64,000 nucleotides of DNA from Oscillospiraceae bacterium (GTDB lineage: Bacteria; Bacillota; Clostridia; Oscillospirales; Ruminococcaceae), in contig JAGHIE010000011.1 in assembly GCA_017887325.1 (NCBI GenBank), positions 1-64,000 on the forward strand, in the 5' to 3' direction. Below, in pieces: positions 42,552-49,287 of the stretch. How positions within the stretch are numbered: the first letter of the stretch is position 1; each line of letters opens with the position of its first letter. The position numbers were made by a program, and so were the translations under genes. The notes under the pieces were generated by a model. The model saw nothing but the letters and a program-made list of their open reading frames with translations, did no database searches and was not told where the DNA came from.

Positions 42552-43724
42552 ATGAGAATTGATTATGATGTTGTTATTGTAGGAGCAGGTGCAGGAGGAT
42601 TATACACAGCATTAAATTTAAAAGATGATAATAAAATTCTTATTATTTGCAAAGAAGATTTGCAAAGTTGTGATTCTATGCTTGCACAAGGTGGAATATG
42701 TGTACTTAGAGATGAAAATGACTATGATGACTTTTTTAACGATACTTTATCAGCAGGACACTTTGAAAATAGAAAAGAAACTGTCGATATAATGATAAAA
42801 TCAAGCAGAGATATAATAAATAATTTATTGGATTTAGGTGTTAGGTTTGACAAAAATTCAGACGGTAGTTTAAAATATACAAAAGAGGCAGCACATTCTA
42901 AACCTCGTATTTGTTTTCATAATGATACAACTGGAAAAGAGATAGTTGAAACTTTATTATCAAAAGTAAAAGAAAAATCCAATATAACTATTATGGATTA
43001 TACAGAAATGAAGGATATCATAGTAGAAGACAATGTTTGTAGAGGAATTATTGCTGAGAATAAATTCGGTGAAATTATAAATATATATGCTGATAATACA
43101 GTTTTAGCAACTGGTGGAATTGGTGGACTGTATGAACATTCAACTAATTTCCCAAGCTTAACAGGTGATGCTATAAAAATTGCTAAGAAACATAATATTG
43201 AACTAGAAAATTTAGATTATGTACAAATTCACCCAACAAGTTTATATAGTGAAAAATCTGGAAGACATTTTTTAATTTCAGAATCAGCTCGTGGAGAGGG
43301 AGCAATTTTATTAGATAAAAACGGCAATAGATTTGTTAATGAGTTATTGCCAAGAGATATATTGTCAAAAGAAATTTACAAACAAATGGAAAAAGAAAAT
43401 AGTAAATATGTTAGATTATCTTTTGAGCCAGTTTCAAAGGAAGTTATAAAAAATCACTTTAAAAACATATACAATACTTGTTTAGAAAGAGGTTATGATA
43501 TTACAAAAGAGCCTATTCCTGTAGTTCCAGCTCAACATTATTTTATGGGTGGTATACATGTAGACATTAATTCAAAAACAAGTATGAAAAATTTATATGC
43601 TGTTGGAGAAACAAGCTGTACAGGAGTTCATGGAAAAAATCGTCTAGCTAGTAATAGTTTATTAGAGTGTTTAGTGTTTGCAAAAAGGTCAGCTATGAAT
43701 ATAGATAGCGGAAAGGGAGAATAA
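42552..43724 (+). CDS. nadB: L-aspartate oxidase, short form
   Basis: FAD-dependent oxidation of aspartate to iminoaspartate for NadA; in anaerobes fumarate can be the acceptor. 390 residues: FAD-binding GAGAGGLYTALNL at the N-terminus, MLAQGGICVL, ATGGIGGLYEHSTN, the capping-domain SESARGEGAILLDKNGNRFVNEL with the catalytic Arg, and HYFMGGIHVDIN then GETSCTGVHGKNRLASNSLLECLVF. The ~100-residue C-terminal helical domain of the E. coli enzyme is absent, which is common in clostridia. Starts 11 nt after nadA. Confidence 0.95.
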   Translation: MRIDYDVVIVGAGAGGLYTALNLKDDNKILIICKEDLQSCDSMLAQGGICVLRDENDYDDFFNDTLSAGHFENRKETVDIMIKSSRDIINNLLDLGVRFDKNSDGSLKYTKEAAHSKPRICFHNDTTGKEIVETLLSKVKEKSNITIMDYTEMKDIIVEDNVCRGIIAENKFGEIINIYADNTVLATGGIGGLYEHSTNFPSLTGDAIKIAKKHNIELENLDYVQIHPTSLYSEKSGRHFLISESARGEGAILLDKNGNRFVNELLPRDILSKEIYKQMEKENSKYVRLSFEPVSKEVIKNHFKNIYNTCLERGYDITKEPIPVVPAQHYFMGGIHVDINSKTSMKNLYAVGETSCTGVHGKNRLASNSLLECLVFAKRSAMNIDSGKGE

Positions 43725-43726
43725 AA

Positions 43727-44581
43727 ATGAATGAAATAACAATGAAACTAGTGGCAGATAAATATATTAAATTAGCTTTGCAAGAAGATATACAAAACGA
43801 AGATATATCAACTAATTCTGTAATGCCAACATATAAAAAAGCAACCGTAGAATTGTTATGTAAACAAGACGGAATAGTGGCAGGACTTTATGTTTTTGAA
43901 AGAGTATTTAAAATATTAGACGAAAATACAAAAATAGAATTTTTTGTAAAAGATGGAGATAATGTAAAAAAGGGACAATTAATGGCTGTTGTAACTGGAG
44001 ATGCTAGAGTTTTATTATCAGGAGAAAGAACAGCATTAAACTATTTACAAAGAATGAGTGGAATAGCTACTTATACAAATAGAATAGTTAAACTTTTAGA
44101 AGGAGCAAAAACAACACTTTTAGACACAAGAAAGACAACTCCTTGTATGAGAATATTTGAAAAATATGCTGTAAAAATAGGTGGAGGAAGCAACCATAGA
44201 TATAATTTATCAGATGCTGTTATGTTAAAAGATAACCATATACAAGCAGCAGGAGGAATAAAGCAAGCTGTTGCAATGGCTAGACAATATGTTTCTTTTG
44301 TACACAAGATAGAAGTTGAAGTGGAAAACTTAGAAATGGTAAAAGAAGCTGTTGAAGCAGGTGCTGATATAATCATGCTTGACAATATGACACCACAACA
44401 AATGAAAGAAGCTGTTGAAATTATTGGCTCAAAAGCATTGACAGAATGTTCAGGAAATATTACAGTAGATAATATAAAAACTATTATTGATATAGGTGTA
44501 GATTATGTATCTAGTGGAGCGTTGACACATTCTGCACCAATTTTAGATATAAGTTTAAAGAACTTAACAGTTTTAGATTAA
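43727..44581 (+). CDS. nadC: Nicotinate-nucleotide pyrophosphorylase (carboxylating)
   Basis: Converts quinolinate and PRPP to nicotinate mononucleotide. 284 residues with EDISTNSV near the N-terminus, LSGERTALNYLQRMSGIAT near 92, LLDTRKTTPCMR near 125, GGGSNHRYNLSDAVMLKDNH near 151, KIEVEVENL and EADIIMLDNM, and the glycine-rich C-terminal ECSGNIT. Normal family length. Starts 2 nt after nadB. Confidence 0.96.
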   Translation: MNEITMKLVADKYIKLALQEDIQNEDISTNSVMPTYKKATVELLCKQDGIVAGLYVFERVFKILDENTKIEFFVKDGDNVKKGQLMAVVTGDARVLLSGERTALNYLQRMSGIATYTNRIVKLLEGAKTTLLDTRKTTPCMRIFEKYAVKIGGGSNHRYNLSDAVMLKDNHIQAAGGIKQAVAMARQYVSFVHKIEVEVENLEMVKEAVEAGADIIMLDNMTPQQMKEAVEIIGSKALTECSGNITVDNIKTIIDIGVDYVSSGALTHSAPILDISLKNLTVLD

Positions 44582-44599
44582 TTTATATGGAGTGAAAGT

Positions 44600-45130
44600 A
44601 TGACAGGACAACAACGAAGAAAACAAATATTAAGTTTAATAAAAGAATCTGAAAAGCCTATTTCTGGAACTCTTATAGGTGAAAAAACAGGAGTTAGCAG
44701 ACAAGTAGTTGTGCAAGATATAGCATTACTTAGAACACAAGGGTATGATATTTTATCAACTGCTAGAGGATATGTTTTGAACGAATCACAAAATAAAAGC
44801 AGATTGTTTAAAGTATTACATAATGAAAATCAAACAGAAGAAGAACTTAATACTATTGTTGATTTGGGTGGTTGTGTTGTAGATGTAATGGTAAATCATA
44901 AAGTATATGGCAAAGTTTCTGCTAAGTTAAATATAAAAAATCGCAGAGATGTACAAAAGTTTTTAAATGATTTGAAAAGTGGAAAATCCACACCATTGAT
45001 GCAGATAACTTCTGGTTATCACTTTCACACTATAAGTGCAGAACAAGAAGAAATATTAGATGAAATAGAAGAAGAATTAAGTAAAAAGAATTTTTTAGCC
45101 GAAATTTTTCCTTATGAAGTTGAAGAATAA
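44600..45130 (+). CDS. niaR: NiaR transcriptional repressor of NAD synthesis
   Basis: Nicotinic-acid-responsive repressor. 176 residues: N-terminal winged helix (HTH_11; QQRRKQILSLIKESEKPISGTLIGEKTGVSRQVVVQDIALLRTQGYDI, 1-60) and the C-terminal 3H ligand domain with its conserved histidines (NHKVYGKV and SGYHFHTIS). Last gene of the nad operon, so it is autoregulated through the candidate operator at 41552-41569. Confidence 0.95.
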   Translation: MTGQQRRKQILSLIKESEKPISGTLIGEKTGVSRQVVVQDIALLRTQGYDILSTARGYVLNESQNKSRLFKVLHNENQTEEELNTIVDLGGCVVDVMVNHKVYGKVSAKLNIKNRRDVQKFLNDLKSGKSTPLMQITSGYHFHTISAEQEEILDEIEEELSKKNFLAEIFPYEVEE

Positions 45131-45162
45131 AAAAAGAGGTGATTTAAATCACCTCTTTTTTT
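45129..45162. terminator. Bidirectional terminator between niaR and the AIM24 gene
   Basis: AAAAAAGAGGTGATTT pairs with AAATCACCTCTTTTTT; A- and T-runs flank it, suiting the convergent genes. Confidence 0.93.
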
Positions 45163-45172
45163 ATAGAGTATT

Positions 45173-45946
45173 TTATACATTAGGCATTTTAGCTGTAGGC
45201 ATCATTAATACTTTACCAGTACCACGATAAACATTAACTAAACCTTCGCCAGAAGCAGCAGAACCTATAAGGGATTTACCAGATCTTTCTACTGTAAAGT
45301 CAAGACTACCACTCCAAGCAATAGCATAGTTTCCATCTATTTTTAAAACATCATTTTGTAGTGTTATTTCAATCAATTCTTCTTTTGGACAATCAGATTC
45401 TATACAGAATACACCACTACCATTTAAACTTAGGTTAAATAAACCTTCGCCACCAGCAACAGCAGATGAAAAGTTTGAACGCATAACAGTTTTATGTTTT
45501 AATCTGCTATCACAAGCTAAAAACAATCCGTCATCTAATACTACAGAACCGCCCCAGTCTTCTGCATTCATAAGTATTAAATGTTTGTATGTAGGTTCTA
45601 AAACTAAAATTCCATCACCAACATATTCAGGTTTAATAACAGATTCACCACTAGCTTTTCCACGAATTGCTTTACCTAATAAATCACCAACACCTTTTAT
45701 ACCTGTTGTAGCATTAACATTACCAAGCATCCATTGCATTGCACCAGCTTGAACAGTTACCTGAGCTTTGCTTAATTCACAAACTAATTGTCGTTTTTTT
45801 ACATTCATTTTAGAACTATAATAAGCAACAATAGCAGAATTTGGACTAACACTTAAATCTCGTTGATATTCTACTACTTTAAATCCTCCAAGTTCTGAAA
45901 TGATTTTTACATCATCGTTGTCTGTGAAGTTAGAAATTGAATACAT
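45173..45946 (-). CDS. AIM24 / TIGR00266 family protein
   Basis: 257 residues of mostly beta structure with the family's glycine-rich repeats: MQWMLGNVNATTGIKG near 70-85, LVLEPTYKHLILM, DDGLFLAC, and AVAGGEGLFNLSLNGSGVFCIES near 163-185, ending with ASGEGLVNVYRGTGKVLMMP. AIM24 (PF01987) proteins are widespread and named after a yeast mitochondrial biogenesis protein; bacterial function is unknown. No membrane helix or signal peptide. Monocistronic, with GGGGG ribosome site, and shares no operon with either neighbour. Confidence 0.9.
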   Translation of the reverse strand: MYSISNFTDNDDVKIISELGGFKVVEYQRDLSVSPNSAIVAYYSSKMNVKKRQLVCELSKAQVTVQAGAMQWMLGNVNATTGIKGVGDLLGKAIRGKASGESVIKPEYVGDGILVLEPTYKHLILMNAEDWGGSVVLDDGLFLACDSRLKHKTVMRSNFSSAVAGGEGLFNLSLNGSGVFCIESDCPKEELIEITLQNDVLKIDGNYAIAWSGSLDFTVERSGKSLIGSAASGEGLVNVYRGTGKVLMMPTAKMPNV

Positions 45947-46105
45947 AATATTACCCCCTATAAATATTATAATAGTTTAATTATATGATATCATACAATT
46001 TAAAATTAGTAAACTTTTAATCAAAATATTTTTGTATATAAATTTTATTTTGGTAAAAATTAACAAATAATTACTTGGATATTTTATTTTATAAATTAAC
46101 ATAAA

Positions 46106-46134
46106 TTGACAAAAATAAATTATATTGATATCAT
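46106..46134 (+). promoter_or_regulatory. Promoter of the thiW leader
   Basis: TTGACA 46106-46111 and TATCAT 46129-46134 with a 17-bp spacer, starting transcription just before the TPP aptamer. Confidence 0.8.
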
Positions 46135-46144
46135 AATAAACAAA

Positions 46145-46240
46145 GAATAAGCAGGGGAGCTTGTGTTAGCAGGCTGAGAGGAAGTAATTAACTTCGACCC
46201 TTTAACCTGATACGGATAATGCCGTCGTAGGAAGTCAATG
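46145..46240 (+). promoter_or_regulatory. TPP riboswitch (THI element) of thiW
   Basis: Complete aptamer: GGGGAGC 46154-46160, CTGAGAGG 46174-46181, the P3a hairpin GAAGT/ACTTC, GACCC 46196-46200, ACCTGAT then GGATAATGCC, and GTAGGAAG to about 46234. A terminator follows. Controls the thiW transcript by thiamine pyrophosphate. Confidence 0.97.
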
Positions 46241-46248
46241 CGATTTTT

Positions 46249-46283
46249 ATGAGATGCCGTATTAGGTATCTCTTATTTTTTTG
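46249..46283 (+). terminator. Riboswitch-controlled terminator in the thiW leader
   Basis: GAGATGCC (46251-46258) pairs with GGTATCTC (46265-46272) followed by a T-rich run to 46282. It is the expression platform of the TPP riboswitch, but lies 226 nt before thiW. Confidence 0.9.
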
Positions 46284-46300
46284 CTTTGATTTTAAAAGAA

Positions 46301-46357
46301 GGGGAGTGTGAAAGACATCTCGATATTTTCGAGCGAACAGAGGGGGAGCGCCCTGTG
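46301..46357 (+). ncRNA. Structured leader segment A between the TPP terminator and element B
   Basis: Two hairpins: CTCGA/TCGAG (46319-46323 with 46329-46333) and ACAG(A)GG/CCCTGT (46337-46343 with 46351-46356). Each of the two stretches opens with or contains GGGGAG (46301-46306 and 46343-46348), the same hexamer that begins the TPP aptamer at 46154. It is GC-richer than its surroundings. No known riboswitch recognised. Confidence 0.45.
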
Positions 46358-46365
46358 TTTTGTAA

Positions 46366-46469
46366 ATTACAGCGATGGGAAGCCGTGTTCCGGCGTGAGA
46401 GGAAACCACTAAGTTTCGACCGAGTTTAAAAAGTCATTTGTGGCTTTTAGTTGAGAGCGTCGCTGTGAT
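46366..46469 (+). ncRNA. Structured leader element B, half-TPP-aptamer-like
   Basis: A 104-nt domain closed by a 10-bp stem (46366-46375 with 46460-46469). Inside: GG (46377-46378) with CC (46420-46421); hairpin GCCG/CGGC (46382-46394); the single strand GTGAGAG (46395-46401); hairpin GAAAC/GTTTC (46402-46417); GACC; then a 7-bp hairpin AAAAGTC/GGCTTTT (46429-46448). The first part mirrors the TPP pyrimidine arm next door (TGAGAGGAA and TTCGACC are shared exactly). CCTGAT, GGATAATGCC and GCGTAGGGA are missing. It ends 39 nt before thiW with no terminator. Possible orphan aptamer, degenerate riboswitch copy or RNA switch. Confidence 0.55.
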
Positions 46470-46508
46470 AGTCGTTCTCATTAATCTTATTTTAAAGGAG
46501 TTTTAAAA

Positions 46509-47015
46509 ATGAATAGTAAAACAAAAAAACTATGTATAGCAGGAGTTTTGTGTGCAGTAGCAATTGTTGGTAGTATGTTTTCATTTCCTGTTTTTGGAAG
46601 CAAGTGTGCGCCAGTTCAACATATGGTAAACATATTATGTGCTGTTACATTAGGTCCATGGTATGGTGTTTGTGTTGCATTTGTAGCAAGTTTATTTAGA
46701 AATCTTTTAGGTCTTGGAACAATTATGGCTTTTCCTGGAAGTATGTTTGGCGCTTTATTATGTGGTATAATATATTGGAAAACAAAAAATATTGTGTGTA
46801 CATTAGTTGGGGAAGTATTTGGAACAGCAATATTAGGTGGTTTATGTGCATATCCAGTAGCAATTTTACTTATGGGTGTTAGTACAGCTGATGTTGCATT
46901 TTATGCTTATATAATTCCATTTTTAATTTCAACTGTTGGAGGAGCAATATTATCAGCAGTGATTATTGGTGTTTTAAATAAATCAAAAGCATTGGATAGA
47001 TATATTAAAGCGTAA
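46509..47015 (+). CDS. thiW: ThiW, ECF transporter substrate-binding component for thiazole precursor
   Basis: 168 residues with five or six membrane helices, the S-component of an energy-coupling factor transporter. The opening TKKLCIAGVLCAVAIVGSMFSFPVFGSKCAPVQHMVNILCAVTLGPWYGVCVAFVASLFRN matches ThiW, which is found only in TPP-regulated genes and is predicted to import a thiazole precursor of thiamine. The ECF module (EcfA1A2T) is not in this window and would be shared. AAAGGAG ribosome site at 46494-46500. Complements cytX in supplying both halves of thiamine. Confidence 0.95.
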   Translation: MNSKTKKLCIAGVLCAVAIVGSMFSFPVFGSKCAPVQHMVNILCAVTLGPWYGVCVAFVASLFRNLLGLGTIMAFPGSMFGALLCGIIYWKTKNIVCTLVGEVFGTAILGGLCAYPVAILLMGVSTADVAFYAYIIPFLISTVGGAILSAVIIGVLNKSKALDRYIKA

Positions 47016-47027
47016 TAGTTAAAAATG

Positions 47028-47065
47028 AAAATCTTGTGTGATATTTTATCATACAAGATTTTTTG
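47028..47065 (+). terminator. Terminator after thiW
   Basis: AAAATCTTGTGTGATA pairs with TATCATACAAGATTTT with one mismatch, followed by a T-run. Confidence 0.9.
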
Positions 47066-47167
47066 TTTTTTATAATAATTTGATGTAGTTGTTTTAATTT
47101 ATCAAGTAGAATATAATAATAAATATAGATAAAAATAAATTTATAATAATAAAAAGGGGGTATAAAT

Positions 47168-48676
47168 GTGCAATCTAATAAAATATATGTATCAATAGAT
47201 TTAAAGTCATTTTATGCCTCTGTGGAATGTATAGAAAGAGGGTTAAATCCATTAACAACAAATCTGGTTGTCGCTGATAAGGATAGAACTGAAAAAACAA
47301 TATGTCTTGCAGTATCCCCTTCACTTAAAAGTTATGGTATACCAGGGAGGCCAAGACTTTTTGAAGTTATACAAAAAGTAGCTCATGCAAATTCAATAAG
47401 GCTGTCAAAAACAAAAAATAAAAAATTTACAGATAAATCATATGATTATAATGTGTTAAAATCTGAAAATGATTATGAGATAGATTATATAATAGCTAAA
47501 CCTAGAATGGCTTATTATATAGAATATAGCACTAGAATTTATAATGTGTATTTAAAATATGTTTCACCAGAAGATATACATGTTTATTCAATAGATGAAG
47601 TATTTATAGATATAACTCATTATTTGAAAACATATAATATGACAGCATATGAATTGACTAAAACTATAATAAAAGATGTTTTAGATACTACTGGAATAAC
47701 AGCTACAGCAGGAATAGGTGAAAATTTATATTTATGTAAGATTGCTATGGATATTGTTGCAAAGCATGTAAAAGCTGATAAAGACGGGGTTAGAATAGCA
47801 CAGCTTGATGAGATGACTTATCGTAAGTTGTTATGGAACCATAGACCTTTAACAGATTTTTGGAGAGTGGGAAAAGGTTATAGTAGAAAATTAGAAGAAA
47901 ACGGAATGTATACAATGGGAGATGTTGCAAGATGTTCTATAAATAATGAAGATTTGCTTTATAAACTTTTTGGAATTAATGCAGAACTTTTAATTGATCA
48001 TGCATGGGGATATGAACCTTGTACAATAAAAGACATAAAATCATATAAACCAACAACTAATAGTTTGTGTTCTGGACAAGTTTTAGATAGTCCATATGAT
48101 TTTGATAAAGCTAGGTTAGCTGTTAAAGAAATGGCAGATTTAGTTTCTCTAGATTTAGTTGATAAAGGGTTAGTGACTAATCAAATAGTATTAACAGTTG
48201 GATATGATATAGAAAATTTAACAAATCCTGATATAAGAGAATATTATAAGGGTGAAATAACAACAGATAATTATGGTAGAAAACTACCAAAATCAGCACA
48301 CGGTACAGCTAATATAGAAAAACACACCTCATCTACTAGGATGATTACACAATCTGTATTAACTCTTTTTGATAAAATAGTTGATGAAAATTTATTAGTT
48401 CGTAGAATAAATATGTCAGTAAATCATGTTATACGAGAAGAAAATGTTAAAAATGAGCAAGCGTTTGAACAGCTAGATATGTTTACTGATTATAAAGAAG
48501 TTGAACAAAAGAAAAAAGCTCAAGAAGATGAATTGAAAAAAGAGAGAAAAATTCAAGAAGCTATGTTGTCAATAAAGAAAAAGTATGGTAAAAATGCACT
48601 TTTAAAAGGAATGAATTTGCAACAAGGAGCAACAGCAAAAAGTAAAAATGATAAAATAGGAGGACACAAAGCGTAG
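47168..48676 (+). CDS. Y-family DNA polymerase (UmuC/UvrX-like)
   Basis: Translesion DNA polymerase. 502 residues from GTG 47168 (7 nt after AAAAGGGGG; the overlapping ATG is out of frame). Catalytic metal ligands are IYVSIDLKSFYASVE (Asp near residue 10) and YSIDEVFIDITHYLK (Asp-Glu near 143), with a helix-hairpin-helix region and little finger after 240. The clamp-binding motif QLDMF lies at 435-439. The C-terminal ~60 residues are a charged helical tail. The conserved YolD gene 16 nt downstream points to the UvrX/YqjW group of firmicute lesion-bypass enzymes rather than DinB. Confidence 0.9.
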   Translation: MQSNKIYVSIDLKSFYASVECIERGLNPLTTNLVVADKDRTEKTICLAVSPSLKSYGIPGRPRLFEVIQKVAHANSIRLSKTKNKKFTDKSYDYNVLKSENDYEIDYIIAKPRMAYYIEYSTRIYNVYLKYVSPEDIHVYSIDEVFIDITHYLKTYNMTAYELTKTIIKDVLDTTGITATAGIGENLYLCKIAMDIVAKHVKADKDGVRIAQLDEMTYRKLLWNHRPLTDFWRVGKGYSRKLEENGMYTMGDVARCSINNEDLLYKLFGINAELLIDHAWGYEPCTIKDIKSYKPTTNSLCSGQVLDSPYDFDKARLAVKEMADLVSLDLVDKGLVTNQIVLTVGYDIENLTNPDIREYYKGEITTDNYGRKLPKSAHGTANIEKHTSSTRMITQSVLTLFDKIVDENLLVRRINMSVNHVIREENVKNEQAFEQLDMFTDYKEVEQKKKAQEDELKKERKIQEAMLSIKKKYGKNALLKGMNLQQGATAKSKNDKIGGHKA

Positions 48677-48692
48677 TAAGGAGTATAATATT

Positions 48693-49112
48693 ATGAGTAG
48701 AAAGTATGATGATATAATAAATCTTCCTTATCATAAATCAGATAAAAGACCACATATGTCAAATTATGATAGAGCAGCACAGTTTTTTCCTTTTTCTGCA
48801 CTTACAGGACATGATTTAGCAATAAGAGAAACAGCTAGACTAACTGATGAAAAAAAGGACTTAGACGAATCACAAAAAGAACAAATCAATAGAAAAATTA
48901 ACTGTATACAAGAACATATAAAAGAAAATCCACAGATTACAATTACTTTTTTTTTATATGATAAATACAAAAATGGTGGAAAATATGTAAAATTAACAGG
49001 AAAAGTAAAGATGATAGATGAATATCAAAAAGTAATTAAAATGGTGGATAATAAAATTATTTCAATAGAAGATATATTTGACATTGAAAGTGAACTGTTT
49101 AAATTTTATTAG
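48693..49112 (+). CDS. YolD-like family protein
   Basis: 139 residues with the family signature RPHMSNYDRAAQFFPFSALTGHD near the N-terminus (about 18-40) and a beta-rich C-terminal half resembling a Tudor-like fold (ITITFFLYDK, KYVKLTGKVK, KVIKMVDNKIISIEDI). YolD proteins pair with Y-family polymerases in firmicute chromosomes, phages and plasmids and were proposed as UmuD-like partners. Encoded in the same direction 16 nt after the polymerase, one operon ending at a terminator. No LexA-type box was seen upstream. Confidence 0.92.
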   Translation: MSRKYDDIINLPYHKSDKRPHMSNYDRAAQFFPFSALTGHDLAIRETARLTDEKKDLDESQKEQINRKINCIQEHIKENPQITITFFLYDKYKNGGKYVKLTGKVKMIDEYQKVIKMVDNKIISIEDIFDIESELFKFY

Positions 49113-49120
49113 TAAATATA

Positions 49121-49160
49121 AAACTAACACAAGGTTAAAGCCAGTTGTGTTAGTTTTTTA
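49121..49160 (+). terminator. Terminator after the polymerase-YolD operon
   Basis: AAACTAACACAA pairs with TTGTGTTAGTTT around a 12-nt loop, followed by T-run. Confidence 0.85.
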
Positions 49161-49287
49161 AAATTTATAAAAGTTTTATGTATATACATAACTATTTTGG
49201 TGATGTATTTTTGTTTAAATTAAGTTAGAATGATAGAAGGAGATAAAATCCTAATAAAAGTATTTATTAAAAAGAGGTGTGATATTA

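Noticed and set aside
46188-46409. 73-codon open frame on the minus strand through the thiW leader
   Set aside because: It overlaps the TPP riboswitch and terminator, whose RNA structure explains the region better; no ribosome site.
46366-46469. Cobalamin, yybP-ykoY, ZTP or c-di-AMP riboswitch for element B
   Set aside because: GGGAA and ACCACT fragments recall cobalamin aptamers, but the B12 box and the L4 GTG.AA loop are missing; the other classes lack their core motifs.
47066-47167. LexA/SOS box before the Y-family polymerase
   Set aside because: No GAAC-N4-GTTC-like palindrome is present in the interval.
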